From assembly GCA_028641055.1 (NCBI GenBank), contig CM054059.1, positions 438,311,095-438,375,094 of the forward strand: a stretch of DNA of 64,000 bases, given 5' to 3'. Below the pieces are notes generated by a model. It ran no database searches, was not told the origin of the DNA, and saw only the letters and a list, made by a program, of their open reading frames with translations. The stretch comes from Alopecurus myosuroides. Taxonomy: Eukaryota; Streptophyta; Magnoliopsida; Poales; Poaceae. Shown piece by piece: positions 1-10,321 of the stretch. Made by a program: the position numbers and the translations under genes. Positions within the stretch are counted from its first letter, which is position 1. Every line of letters begins with the position of its first letter.

Positions 1-3000
1 GGCAAACGGCCAGGTTAAAGGAATTGTTTGCAACTCCATAGCCGACACATGGATTTGGCGGGCATACCTTTGACATCCATCGCACCTTGCCACCAAGCGT
101 TCCGCGTCTGCTAAGGCTGTGAGCCAGAAGAAACCGTGCCTATATTCTTTGGCCACAAGGGACCTTGTGGATGCGTGATGCCCACAGTCGCTTTCGTGGA
201 TCTCTTTTAGGATCTGCCGGCCTTCTTCTGGTGCCACACAGCGCAAAAATACTCCTGCAGCACTCCTTTTATATAACTCCCCATTGATGATGGAATAACC
301 TTTTGCTCGCCTCAGAATTTGCCTTGCTAATACCTCTTGCTGTGGTAACTCGCCCCGTGATAGGTAAGCCAGAAACGGCTCTGTCCACTCGGGAACAGTG
401 CGTATTGTGGCCACGAGCTCCAAATCTGGGTCTTTGTTAGCCATCTCTTCTTCAGACTCGATTTTTACTGATGGCCGCCATAGCTCGTCCAGGAAAACGT
501 TGGGTGGAACCGGCTCTCTGCGCGAGCCGAGTCTTGCGAGTGCATCTGCTGCCTCGTTCTTTCGCCTGTCAATGTGCTCCACCTCATACCTGGAAAAACA
601 CCCGGCAACCCTGTCCACCTCTCTACGATATGATGCCATAGTTGCATCCTTCCTGTCCCAGGTTCCTGAGACCTGCTGCACCACAAGATCCGAATCTCCA
701 TAGCATCGTATCCGCCTGATGTTCATCTCCTTGGCTATTCTTAATCCATGCAATAATGCCTCATACTCGGCCACGTTGTTGGAGCAATCAAAGTGGATTT
801 GCAACACGTAGCTCAGTTTATCTCCTTTAGGTGATGTGAGTACCACTCCAGCTCCTGATCCCTCGTATTGCTTGGAACCATCAAAGTGCATTACCCAAGA
901 CTCGGAACTTGGTGTCATTGTGGGCATGCTAGTGTGAGTCCAATCATTAATGAAATCAACTAAAGCTTGAGACTTGATTGCTGACCTGGGCTCGTAGTTG
1001 ATATGATAATCTCCCATCTCGATGGCCCACTTGGCTATTCTACCTGTTGCGTCCGAGTTTCTGATGATGTCCGATATTGGTATAGAGCTAACCACTGTTA
1101 TTGGGTGTTCCTGAAAATAAGGTTTCAATTTCCGGCTGGCCATGAAGACCCCGAAAACCAACTTCTGCCAATGTGGGTAGCGCTGCTTTGCCTCTGATAA
1201 CACCTCGTTGACGTAATAAACCGGCCTTTGAACCGGGTGATCTTTCTCATCCTCTTTGCGCTCAACGACAACCACTGCGCTAACTGCCCGGGGCCCGGCT
1301 GCAATATATAGTAGCATGGGCTCTTTGGGACCCGGGGCTGCTAAAACTGGTGCCTCAGATAACTGCTTCTTTAGTGCCTCGAACGCCTCATCCGCCTCTT
1401 GGTCCCAAACAAACTTATCAGATTTCCTCAAGAGCCGGTACAGGGGTATTGCCTTTTCTCCGAGTCTGGATATGAACCGGCTCAGCGCTGCTAAGCACCC
1501 TGTGAGCTTCTGAACATGCTTTAGGTTTTCCGGCTTTGTCAGGTTCTGGATAGCTTTGATTTTGTCCGGGTTTGCCTCAATTCCTCTCTCGGAAACAATG
1601 AATCCGAGTAACTTTCCTGCTGGAACTCCAAACACGCACTTTGTAGGGTTAAGTTTCATCTGATACCTTCGCAAATTATTGAATGTTTCCTTTAGATCAT
1701 CAATGAATGTTTCCGCTTTCCTGGTCTTGATCACCACATCATCCACATAGGCGTGAACATTGCGCCCAATCTGGTCCTCAAAGCACTTCTGTATGCATCT
1801 CTGGTAAGTTGTGCCAGCATTCTTTAGCCCAAAAGTCATGGTTTTGTAACAGAAGGCCCCAAAAGGGGTTATGAACGATGTTTTCTCCCAGTCTTCCTTC
1901 TTAAGCTTGATCTGATGATACCCGGAATATGCATCCAGGAAACATAATAGGTCACTTCCAGCCACTGCATCTATAACCTGATCGATCCTTGGGAGGGCAA
2001 ACGGATCCTTTGGACAGTGCTTGTTGAGACTCGTGTAATCTATGCACATCCTCCACTCATTACTCTTTTTCATCACGAGAACCGGATTTGCCAACCAGTC
2101 CGGGTGAAATACTTCCATGATAAAGCCGGCTGTCAATAGCCGAGCAATTTCCTCCCCTATAGCTCTTCTTCTTTCCTCATTCATTTTTCTCAGGCCCTGC
2201 TTCACAGGCCTGGACTTGGGATCAACGTGCAAGCTATGTTCCGCTAACTCTGTAGGAATACCCGACATGTCGCTGGGCGTCCAAGCAAAAACATCTTGAT
2301 TCGAACGAATAAACTCCACGAGTGCTTTTTCCTGCTCATTGTCTAGGTTAGATCCTATAGCAAATTGCTTGGAGGGATCACCTTCGACAAAGGCCACCAT
2401 CTTGGTATCCTGTGCTGCCTTGAATTTCGCTCGCTCATCCTCCGTATTCGGCCTTTTTAATGCTGTTCTGTCATCCGGGTCTACTTGAGACCGATAATAC
2501 TTGAGCTCCTCCTTTCTACAGGCTTGTTCTGCCATTGCCGTGTCTCCTTCGTCACACTCAGCCGCTATATCCCGGCTCCCATGGATAGTGATGGTGTGCT
2601 TGGGACCCGGGATTTTTAGCTGTAGGTATACGTAACATGGCCTGGCCATGAACTTGGCGTAAGCCGGCCTTCCAAACAATGCGTGATAGGGGTTGCGCAA
2701 CTTTACCACTTCGAACGTGAGCCACTCCACCCGGAAATTATCCTTTGATTCTCCAAAAGCAACCTCCAAGGTAATCTTTCCCTCAGGACACGCCGAGTGG
2801 CCCGGCACAATCCCGTGAAAAACTGTTGAACTTTTCTGTAGCTGAGACTCCTTGAGGCCCATGCGCAAGAAGGTTTCCCAATATAAGATGTTGATGCTAC
2901 TTCCGCCGTCCATTAGGACCTTTTTCAGCTCATAACCATTAACCTGTGGCGCAACCACCAATGCTAGGACTCCCGGGTGTTCTATCCTTTCCGGGTGATC

Positions 3001-3763
3001 TCTTCTGCTCCATGTTACATCTTGTTCCGACCACCTCAGGTACCTCGGGACAGCCGAGGAAACCGAGTTTACCGCCTTTTTCAGTATCTTTCTATCCTTG
3101 TTTGAAGTTCCCGTGGTGTGAACGTGGTACTGGCCCAATTGCTTGGGATTGGCTTGGAAACCTCCAGCTCCTCCCTGGTTATTACCCGGGTTTCCACCTC
3201 CTGGGTTGCCTGCTGGGGGTGGGCCGTTGCCCGGGTTTCCACCCGGACCCGGTCCTCCTCCCCGGCCTGCGCCTCGCATGGCTTTGTTTATTTCTTCGTT
3301 CTTCCATCTCTGTAAATCCACACACTGCTCCAATGAGTGGTTAGCCGGTCTACCGTTCCTGCTGTGTCGCGGGCACGACATCTTGTAGACATCCCAGTGG
3401 TTTCTCGGCCTTGGAGGACCCTGGTAATTTCCTCTATTAAAGTTTCCTTCGTTGAAATTTCCTTCTGCTCTGGGTCTCGAAGACCCGGCTTCTGCGCTGG
3501 CGACAAACTCGGAATTCCCCTCAAACGGGCGTTTATTCTGGTTGTTTCCATTGTTTCCCCCATGGTTACCCGGCGTGGATCCATTGCCGGTTCTTCCATT
3601 ATTACTCGTGTTCGCTTTCGCTTTCTTATCATCAACGTCCTCTTCTGTGGTATCCATAGCAGCATGTTTGTTGCATGCGTCCATCAACTCTCCCATAGTA
3701 ACCTCTGAAGCGTTTCGACTGGATTTCATGCGAGTTAGCTTTTGCACTAAGGGTGTATACTTT
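1..3763 (-). CDS. pol: E1 gag end-protease-RT-RNase H-integrase polyprotein (partial, runs off the edge)
   Basis: This frame appears open from a stop near 3766 to the window start. It begins with the end of Gag (Asn/Gly-rich, then CPRHSRNG). An aspartic protease follows with its MDGGSS motif at about 2899-2913, then an RT with LNKHCPKDPFALPRIDQ and the catalytic YVDD at 1738-1749. Next come a degenerate RNase H after RT and a second RNase H with HFDGSKQ near 880, AEYEAL near 760 and GDSDLV near 700. The integrase zinc site (GHH...CDGCQR) lies near 70-190. Having both a Gypsy-type and an archaeal-type RNase H marks the Tat lineage. I read long segments by hand and found no stop, but did not check every codon. 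Confidence 0.85.
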
Positions 3764-5914
3764 CATGTCTTCGCCATAGCTTGCAACGCATCCTTTGGCT
3801 GAATATCTATGAATGAAGTATCTCCATAACCCGGCGCACCCAGCTACGCGCCGATTCTCCCTTCTTTTGCACACACCGTTCTAGATCGTCGATAGTAAAC
3901 AACTTCCTGCATGTTCCGTGAAAGTGCTTGATAAACGCAGTTTTCAATTCACTCCAAGATTTGATAGATCCTTCAGGTAAATTGTTGAACCACAACTTTG
4001 CTGCTCCTTCTGACATCATTAAGTACATGAACTTGGCTTGAAGATTTTCAGATGCGTTGCGAATCGACATAGCCATCTCATAACTGCTCAACCATGTTTC
4101 TGGATCCATAGTCGGCTCATAATTCACCACTTTACCCGGTTCCTTGAATTTATCCGGGTAAGGCTCAGCCCTGATATTATCCGACAGACACTTAGGTCCA
4201 GCGAGATTAGTCAGTACTGGCCTCACTCGGGAAACATGCGATCCTGCGGGGGGCGCGGCTGGGCGCGGCGCTGCCGCAGGCCCGTGTACCGTAGACCCGG
4301 CCGCGGCTCACCTGGCTCTGGAACTATCTACAATAGCTTGTGCCGCTGATGCTGCTGGTGCTGCTTGGACGCGGGGAGGAGGCGGCATTTGCTGCTGATC
4401 TGCCCTCCGTCGCGCTGAACTTGACTGAATATTGCCGGTGTTGCCATGTTGCCGGCTGATATACGACGTTCCATCCATTCCACTCCTATTATCCGGGTAA
4501 TTGACTTGCTGAGCCACTGCCGTGCGTAATAAATCTATCGCCCGCCGGGTCTCCTCCGCATGGGGTGACTCTCTTACGGGGATTCGATCCAACGCCAATG
4601 TTGCCGCATATACATTATCCATTGGGTTATTGAAGTGACCTGGTGGCGTACGAAATCGTGATGGTGGCGGTGGTGGCGTTGCAACCCCTGTCTGCAACGT
4701 GGGTAACCCGGCTTGTACGTTTGCCGGCTGTGCTCCTCCGGTCGCGGGCTGATGTACAGTTTCTTGATTCACGGCCAGGATTGGCTGATCCTGGGGGTGG
4801 TGAACAGCGCAGCCGGGTTTAGAACTCCACCCGTGGCTGGTAACCTTGTTTGGTATCTCTGATGCATCCTAGTTGATTCAACCCGGAGCCGGTTCTCCAA
4901 CGCTTCCAGCTCGCGTCGGCGCGTAGCTACCCCTTGCTTTTCTGCTTCCACTTCTCTCCTTTGCTGCTCTAATGCACGGCGGGCTACATCCAGATCCCTA
5001 GCACGTGCTGCTGCGTTCTCCGGGGTTATCACCGTAGCTAGCACCGTGGGATCCAGGATCAAGTTATTACTGAACAGGGCTGGATGTTGTGGGTTTGAGG
5101 GACCCGCCCCTGGCGTCCTGTTCGTCATGAATCCAAACATATTCGCTTGCAACTCGCTATCCGCCGCCCGGCTAGTGACCGAGGCCGATTCTCCGTCGAC
5201 CCGGGTCAGAACCGGATTTCCGTCAACCGGATTTTGCTGCTGGGCCAGCGCTCGCGCCGCTCCAACCGCGGCCGTAGTCACGTTCCCCTGGTTGAGATTG
5301 GTTGCAGGGGCCGTGTAGACCGCGACCTGGCGTGCGATGCCTGGTGAAGATTCGTACTCTTCCTCATCACAACTATCCTCCTCGTACCGGTCCTCCAGCA
5401 AGTGCAGGATAGACTCAGTATCATCTTCTCTCATGACCCGGCCACGCGGGGTCCATGCCGGCTCCTCCGGCTGTTCCCTCTTCGTGGGGGGCTCTTCTAC
5501 CGGATCCATCGTTCCGAACGATTCTTCTCCATCCGACTGTATGCAGGTCGCTTCTCCTGACACAGAATCATAATTGAAATCATCAGGGATTGAACCAGAC
5601 GCATGTACCATGCCGATGAAGACGTTGACCCGGCCGATCGTGACAACAGATCTGGATTCAAGCAGATCCGACTCTGGCCCCCAGCCAAAATCGTCCACCA
5701 TCTTCTCTCCTTCGGGGTTGGTGTAGATCTCGCCGACGACGAGGTTCTTCATGTTCTCCCGAGCTTCTCCTGTGATGTAAACACCCTTGGACGTAGGCCC
5801 CACGGTGGGCACCAACTGTCGTGGGATAATCACAGCAGACGTTACCAGGGGTAACTTATCTTGGGGTAAATCGACTCTGGTGTTTGGGAGAGGGTTTTGC
5901 TCACGGAAAATCAT
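3764..5914 (-). pseudogene. gag: E1 gag, start codon inside the LTR, broken by a 4-nt deletion
   Basis: The frame can start at the ATG at 5914, inside the LTR, and runs through the PBS to 4769. It goes on as the overlapping frames 4308-4772 and 3807-4226, the last beginning near MRPVLTNLAG. The N-terminal part is acidic (DDTESILHLLEDRYEED) and then has an Arg/Glu-rich helical stretch around 4900-5000. The Gag core (WLSSYEMAMSIRNAS...AAKLWFNNLPEGS...KHFHG) lies at about 3880-4130. Compared with E7, four bases are missing near 3808, giving a stop after RRVMEILHS, and there is a TGA near 3766. This copy therefore cannot make a full Gag. Gag would coat the RNA in virus-like particles. Confidence 0.75.
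5797..5814 (-). promoter_or_regulatory. E1 primer binding site
   Basis: Minus strand TGGTGCCCACCGTGGGGC starts two bases after the LTR end. It has the TGG(T/C)GCC form that pairs with a tRNA 3' CCA end. E7 has TGGCGCC at the same place. I did not assign the tRNA. Confidence 0.75.
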
Positions 5915-6282
5915 GGTGATGAAACGATCTGGTAGCCGGCAATCAAGTCGCCGAGTCTCCGATCTAGATCTTATTATCTCAACTCTGGTATTACAAAGGA
6001 TACTCGAATAGCTAGTGAATCTCGTGTGTCTCGTGTTCAATCTAACCCTAGGGGCCGGCTTATATAATATCCGGACCCCCTGGCTCCCTATCCAAGGCAT
6101 ACTCGGAGTCCTACCTGGACACCGCTTACAAACCCTAAGTTTCCTTATCGAATCCCACAATCCGGGTTACGAGGCCTACGCTATTGGGCCTTCTAGAAAC
6201 TCCTTAAGCCGGGTCTCGCGCGGCTCCCTTTGGGCCGAATTACACCTTGACGTTAGCCTACCGGGTTATCATCCCTCCATCA
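5817..6282 (-). repeat. E1 5' LTR, 466 bp
   Basis: The LTR has TG...CA ends on the minus strand and its start aligns with the E7 LTR start (TGTTGGGGGG). A TATA box (TATATAAG) lies at about 6059-6068, so transcription should start near 6030. An ATG at 5914 opens a frame that leaves the LTR and enters gag. The last codons before the LTR end read Ile-Ile-Pro-Arg-Gln. Confidence 0.88.
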
Positions 6283-6566
6283 GTACGTATCTATAATTTT
6301 CGATGCTCCATGCTTGTTTTCTATCCAATACCTTTATGTTTTCACATGTTTTCCTTTGTTTTCCGGACGTTTTCATGGAATAACATATTGACAAAATGCC
6401 ATACAACCAATTCATGTTTTTGGTTTCCGAAAATTTGTTCTAGAAATATTCTCGAAATTGGATGAAACAAAAGCCAAAAGTCTTAGAATTCCCGGCACGT
6501 CAACAGAGTACAAAGGAGACCCGGAGGGGGGATCTGGAGGCCCCACACCATGGCTGGGCGCGGGTG

Positions 6567-6631
6567 CCCCCTGGCCGCGCCCAGGGGTGGTGTGGCCCCC
6601 TGGCCGCGCCCAGGGGTGGTGTGGCCCCCTG
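6567..6631. repeat. 29-bp tandem repeat, 2.2 copies, in E2 U3
   Basis: The unit starts CCCCCTGGCCGCGCCCAGGG and recurs at 6567, 6596 and partly at 6625, so the period is 29 bp. It lies just upstream of the LTR TATA box at 6659. E3 LTRs have a single GC-rich block of similar composition there, so this may be a U3 repeat of the kind that modulates promoters. That role is inference. Confidence 0.85.
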
Positions 6632-6658
6632 GCTGCCCACCGACGTTGCCCTCGCGCC

Positions 6659-6666
6659 TATATATT
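6659..6666 (+). promoter_or_regulatory. E2 LTR TATA box
   Basis: TATATATT follows a GC-rich segment and is conserved in the 3' LTR at 23241-23248. It is the likely core promoter for E2 genomic RNA. Confidence 0.6.
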
Positions 6667-7702
6667 CTCCACGAGGGATAAACCCTAAATATATCGGCCC
6701 CCTTCGATGAAAAGTTCCATAGCTCTACAGCCGCCACCGACAAGTTCCAGGGGATAGAATTCTCTGTTCAGGCACCCTGCCGGGACGGGGAAGTGCCACC
6801 GGAGCCATCTCCATCGACTCGACCACCATCATCATCGCCATTGTTGTCTCCTATGATGAGGAGGGAGTAGTTCTCCCCCAGGGCTGAGGGATCTATCAGT
6901 GGCTATATGTTTCATCTCTCTCTCCCATGGTGTGATCTTTATGTGATCATGAGCTTATCTAGTTGAATAAGTAGATGTTACTCTTCATCTGTTATGCTAC
7001 TCAAGTGGTTTTGTTATGAGATCTCCGTAGACACTTTGATCACGTTGTAAAGGTGACATTGTGTGCACCGTGTGGTTTAGCATGATATTTATATTTTGTA
7101 TTGGATGACCCTATGGAATTGTGGTGTTGTCTGGAACCATCTAGGACTCATGGGGGTTACCTAGATGGGGAATGTGAACTCTAAGGAGTGCTTTTTGCAG
7201 CCCTACACAATGATTGGTGTTTGTTACACGACCGGAGATTGGTTCGGAGTAGCATAGTGAAGAGATATATTTCTGCTTTCAATTATGTTATTATTGTTGA
7301 GAGTGTTCACTAGCGAAAGTATGATCCCTAGGCCTTGTTTCTAAGCATTGAGACATTTTTTACAACAAGTTCTGCTACATGTTTGTTTGCTGCCATGTTT
7401 ATTTCAGATTTCTATTATCACTTATAATCATCCATATTACTTGCATTTCACTCTCGCTTTGCCGAACTAGTGCACCTATACAACTGAGAATTGTATTAGA
7501 TGTGTTGGGGACACAAGAGACTTCTTGTATCGTAATTGCAGGGTTGCTTGAGAGGGATATCTTTGACCTCTTCCTCCCCGAGTTCGATAAACCTTGGGTG
7601 ATCAACTTAAGGGAAACTTGCTGCTGTTCTAAAAATCTCTGCACTTGGAGGCCCAACACTGTATACAATAATAGAAGCGTGCGTAGACATCAAGCTCTTT
7701 TC

Positions 7703-7719
7703 TGGCGCCGTTGCCGGGG
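7703..7719 (+). promoter_or_regulatory. E2 primer binding site (tRNA-Asp type)
   Basis: TGGCGCCGTTGCCGGGG lies ten bases after the LTR end. It is complementary to the 3' end of plant tRNA-Asp, a usual primer of Athila-like grass elements. Confidence 0.85.
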
Positions 7720-7868
7720 AGGTATGGTAAAAGGTACTCACATCCTCGGGTGTGAGTGCTCGAAGTTATTTCCTTGATATTCTGCAATTATATCTTTTTG
7801 TTTCTTATTTTCACTAGTTAGGCTTGTTTTTACTTGTTCCTTGTTTTTATTTTTTCTAGCTAGGATTA

Positions 7869-8348
7869 ATGGAAAACAACAAAAATATCAAAAAACTTTA
7901 TAATATTTATCTTGAGTTAAGACATGAACTATATGAAGAGAAAATTAAAAAACCTATGGAGCTTTATTTGCATGCTAGTAGCAATGTTATTAGTATGAAT
8001 TTTTTGAACACCATTATTGCTAATTTTATGGAAAAGTCTAAGCTTGGGGAAGCTAGTTTTTATGAAAATGATATTTTTAGTCCCCCAAGCACAGAGGAAC
8101 AAATTTACTTTGATGATACTTTTCCTCCAATATATGATGATTATAATTATTGTGTAATTCTAGTTCCACCTATTATTGATCATAAATTTTATTATGATGA
8201 TATGCCTTCTATATATGATGTTTACAATGATGAATATGATATTTTCAGTCCACGGACTATTGAGGAGAAAACTAATTATGATTACAATATGCCTCCTATA
8301 TTTGATGATTATGGTGATGAGAATAATAATGATAACTATTTTTGTTGA
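7869..8348 (+). CDS. E2 ORF1, unknown 159-residue Asp/Tyr-rich protein
   Basis: This is the first ORF after the PBS. It starts MENNKNIKKLYNIYLELRHE and is then dominated by degenerate repeats of the type MPPIYDDY...DIFSP, with clusters of Asp, Tyr and Asn. I see no Gag, protease or RT motif. The DNA is AT-rich and made of variants of a short unit, so it may be low-complexity sequence that happens to stay open. Related non-autonomous grass elements have similar leader ORFs with no known function. It does not resemble the 127-residue ORF at the same place in E3. Confidence 0.4.
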   Translation: MENNKNIKKLYNIYLELRHELYEEKIKKPMELYLHASSNVISMNFLNTIIANFMEKSKLGEASFYENDIFSPPSTEEQIYFDDTFPPIYDDYNYCVILVPPIIDHKFYYDDMPSIYDVYNDEYDIFSPRTIEEKTNYDYNMPPIFDDYGDENNNDNYFC

Positions 8349-8703
8349 ATTTGCTCCCACTACTATTAATGAGAATGACTATGCTTATGTGGAGAGTAAT
8401 AATTCTTTTATGCATGTTGCTCATGATAAGAATTTTTTATGTGATAGTTGTATTGTTAATTTTATTCATGATGCTACTGAAAGTTATTATGAGAGAGGGA
8501 AACATAGTTCTATGTATCTCAATAATATTAAGTTTCCCCTCTTGATGTTGAAATTTTTGAAATTGCACTTGTTTTGCTTTCATATGCTAGCCACTTTGTG
8601 CTTTATTGACTTCTTTTTCTACAAGATTATTTTTCATAGGAAGTGGGATAGACTTAAATTTGTTTTACATTTTCTTCTTGATGCTCTCTTTTGCTTCAAT
8701 TAA
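8349..8703 (+). pseudogene. E2 second ORF, frameshifted remnant related to the E3 241-residue-class ORF
   Basis: In a frame offset from ORF1 the translation includes CDSCIVNFIHDATESYYERG. E3 encodes CDNYVVEFVHDATENCYKRG at 13188-13330. This shared HDATE...RGK motif shows a common body ORF. The E2 copy lacks the acidic N-terminal half seen in E3 and its end reads as hydrophobic filler. The function is unknown; no pol domain is visible. Positions 8704-8956 hold no gene but match the E3 segment ending near 12960. Confidence 0.45.
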
Positions 8704-8956
8704 TATTTCTCATGTGAGCATCTTCTAAAATTATCATGCCTAGCTAAAAGGCGTTAAAAAAAAGCACTTCTTGGGAGATAACCCATGTTTTTATTTTTGC
8801 AATGTTTTCTTGTGTTTCTTTGAGTCAAGGTGTTGTTTACGTCTGTAGAAACTCATTTGTATCTTTATTTTCTCGCATTTGTTGTGCCAAGTAAAGTCTC
8901 TAGTGAAACTTGGTGTTAGTTTTAGATTTCTGCGCAGGAAACAAATTTTTGCCGTC

Positions 8957-10321
8957 TGATGCGTGTGTAACACACGTTCGTCGGGAGACCCCAAGAGGAA
9001 GGTATGGTGTCGAAAACAGTACGAGAACAGTAGCAACAGTGTGAAAACAGTAATCGCAGTGGTTGTATTATCAATATGAGAAATTGGACCGGGCTCCACA
9101 GTTCACTAGTGGTGTCTCTCCATATAAGATAAATAACATGTGTGGTGAAAAAATTACAGCTGGGCAATTGACAGAAATGAAGGCTACATCGTAGTGCATA
9201 TGCAAGACATAAATATTACTATGTGATTCATGCGGTCATTAGAACAAGATACATAGACCTTCATCCAACTGCATCTATGACTAATAATCCACCCTCCAAA
9301 TATCATCCGAACAAACGTTGGGTATTAAGTTGCAAGAAACAGATAATCGCAGTAAGCAAAGTGTGTAATGTAAAAGAAGTAAACATCGTTGTTTTCTCCC
9401 TAATGGCAACAACACATCCTCCATCCGTCACGTTTCTGTCACTCGAGCACAGATGCAGAGGAGGCATGCACCCACTATCGAGCATAAATACTCCCTCTTG
9501 GAGTTACTAGCATGTACTTGGCAAAAGCATCTACTAATAATGGAGAGCATGCAAGATCATAAAAAACATATGCATGAAGATAACATGATAGATTGATAAT
9601 CATAAGACATAGATTTCAGCATTCATCGGATCCCAGCAAACAAAACATGTAGAATTACATAAAGATGATTTCAATCATGTAGCGCAGCTCACGAGATCTA
9701 AACATGAGGCATAAAGTGGAGAAGATAACCATCTAGCTACTTCTATGGACCCGTAGTTCAAGGATGAACTACTCACGCATCACTTCGGAGGAGGGCATGG
9801 TGGTGTAGACCCCTCCGGTGATGAATTTCTCTCCCGGCAGGGTGTCGGGGAGAGCTCCATAACCCTCCCGATCTCGAGATGACGATGACGGTGGCCTCGG
9901 GTGCTTCTCGGAAAAAAGTGGGATATTTTTAGGGTTCACGTATTGGGGGGATTATATAGGCGAACGGGCGATGGAGGTGGACGCCCGAGGGGCCCACACC
10001 ACCCCCAGGCGCGGCCAGGGGGCGCCGCCCTATGGTGTGGCCCCCCTGTGGCTCCTCTCCGGGCCTCTTCGGGACTCCGTGGAACCTTCGGGAATTCTGA
10101 CACTTCCGGGCTTCGAATTTTCCAATTCCGAGAATATTTCCACAACAACTTTTTTGAAACTAAAAATAGCAGAAAACATGGAACTAGCTCTGTGGCATGT
10201 TGTCAATAGGTTAGTCCTGGAAATCGATAAAAAATGACATAAAGTGTATAGCAAACATGTAGGAAATAACATGAAAACAACATGGAACATGAGAAATTAA
10301 AGATGCGTCTATGACGTATCA
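8957..10321 (-). repeat. E3 3' LTR, 1365 bp
   Basis: It is nearly identical to 14462-16051 except for small indels and a ~226-bp segment, present at about 14509-14735 in the 5' LTR and missing here near 9008. The missing segment resembles sequence I recall from related Triticeae LTRs, so a deletion here is more likely than an insertion there. The TATA box is at about 9953-9959 on the minus strand. Confidence 0.88.

Larger units (their letters stand above)
1..6282 (-). mobile_element. E1: Tat-type Gypsy LTR retrotransposon, 5' half (3' half off the left edge)
   Basis: Reading the minus strand from 6282 gives a 5' LTR, a primer binding site, gag, protease, reverse transcriptase, two RNase H domains and the first part of integrase, and the window then ends. 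The LTR starts TGATGGAGGG and ends CGACA. GTACG at 6283-6287 is the expected right copy of a 5-bp target duplication; the left copy lies outside the window. Sequence and layout match E7 closely, so the two are members of one family. E1 is inserted a few bases into the 5' LTR of E2. By analogy with E7, the missing part should hold the integrase end, an antisense gene and the 3' LTR. Confidence 0.9.
6283..7692 (+). repeat. E2 5' LTR (first bases cut off by E1)
   Basis: It aligns with 23216-24289 from about 6636 onward, with shared landmarks at the CTATATATTCTCC promoter, the CACCCTGCCGGGACGGG stretch and the GCGTAGACATCA end. The first ~350 bp have no partner because the 3' LTR lacks them. The segment 6520-6640 is very GC-rich and contains a short tandem repeat. 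No gene lies here; the small ORFs are incidental. Confidence 0.85.

Noticed and set aside
3288..3665. 125-residue minus ORF in E1
   Set aside because: It is an offset frame; the Gag tail and CPRHSRNG motif are in another minus frame over the same bases.
5046..5854. Plus-strand ORFs opposite E1 gag
   Set aside because: Shadows of the long minus gag frame; E7 has equivalent shadows only where gag is conserved.
9901..10237. ORFs repeated at 15564-15972 as a duplicated gene
   Set aside because: They are the same LTR position in the two E3 LTRs, around the LTR promoter, without a domain.
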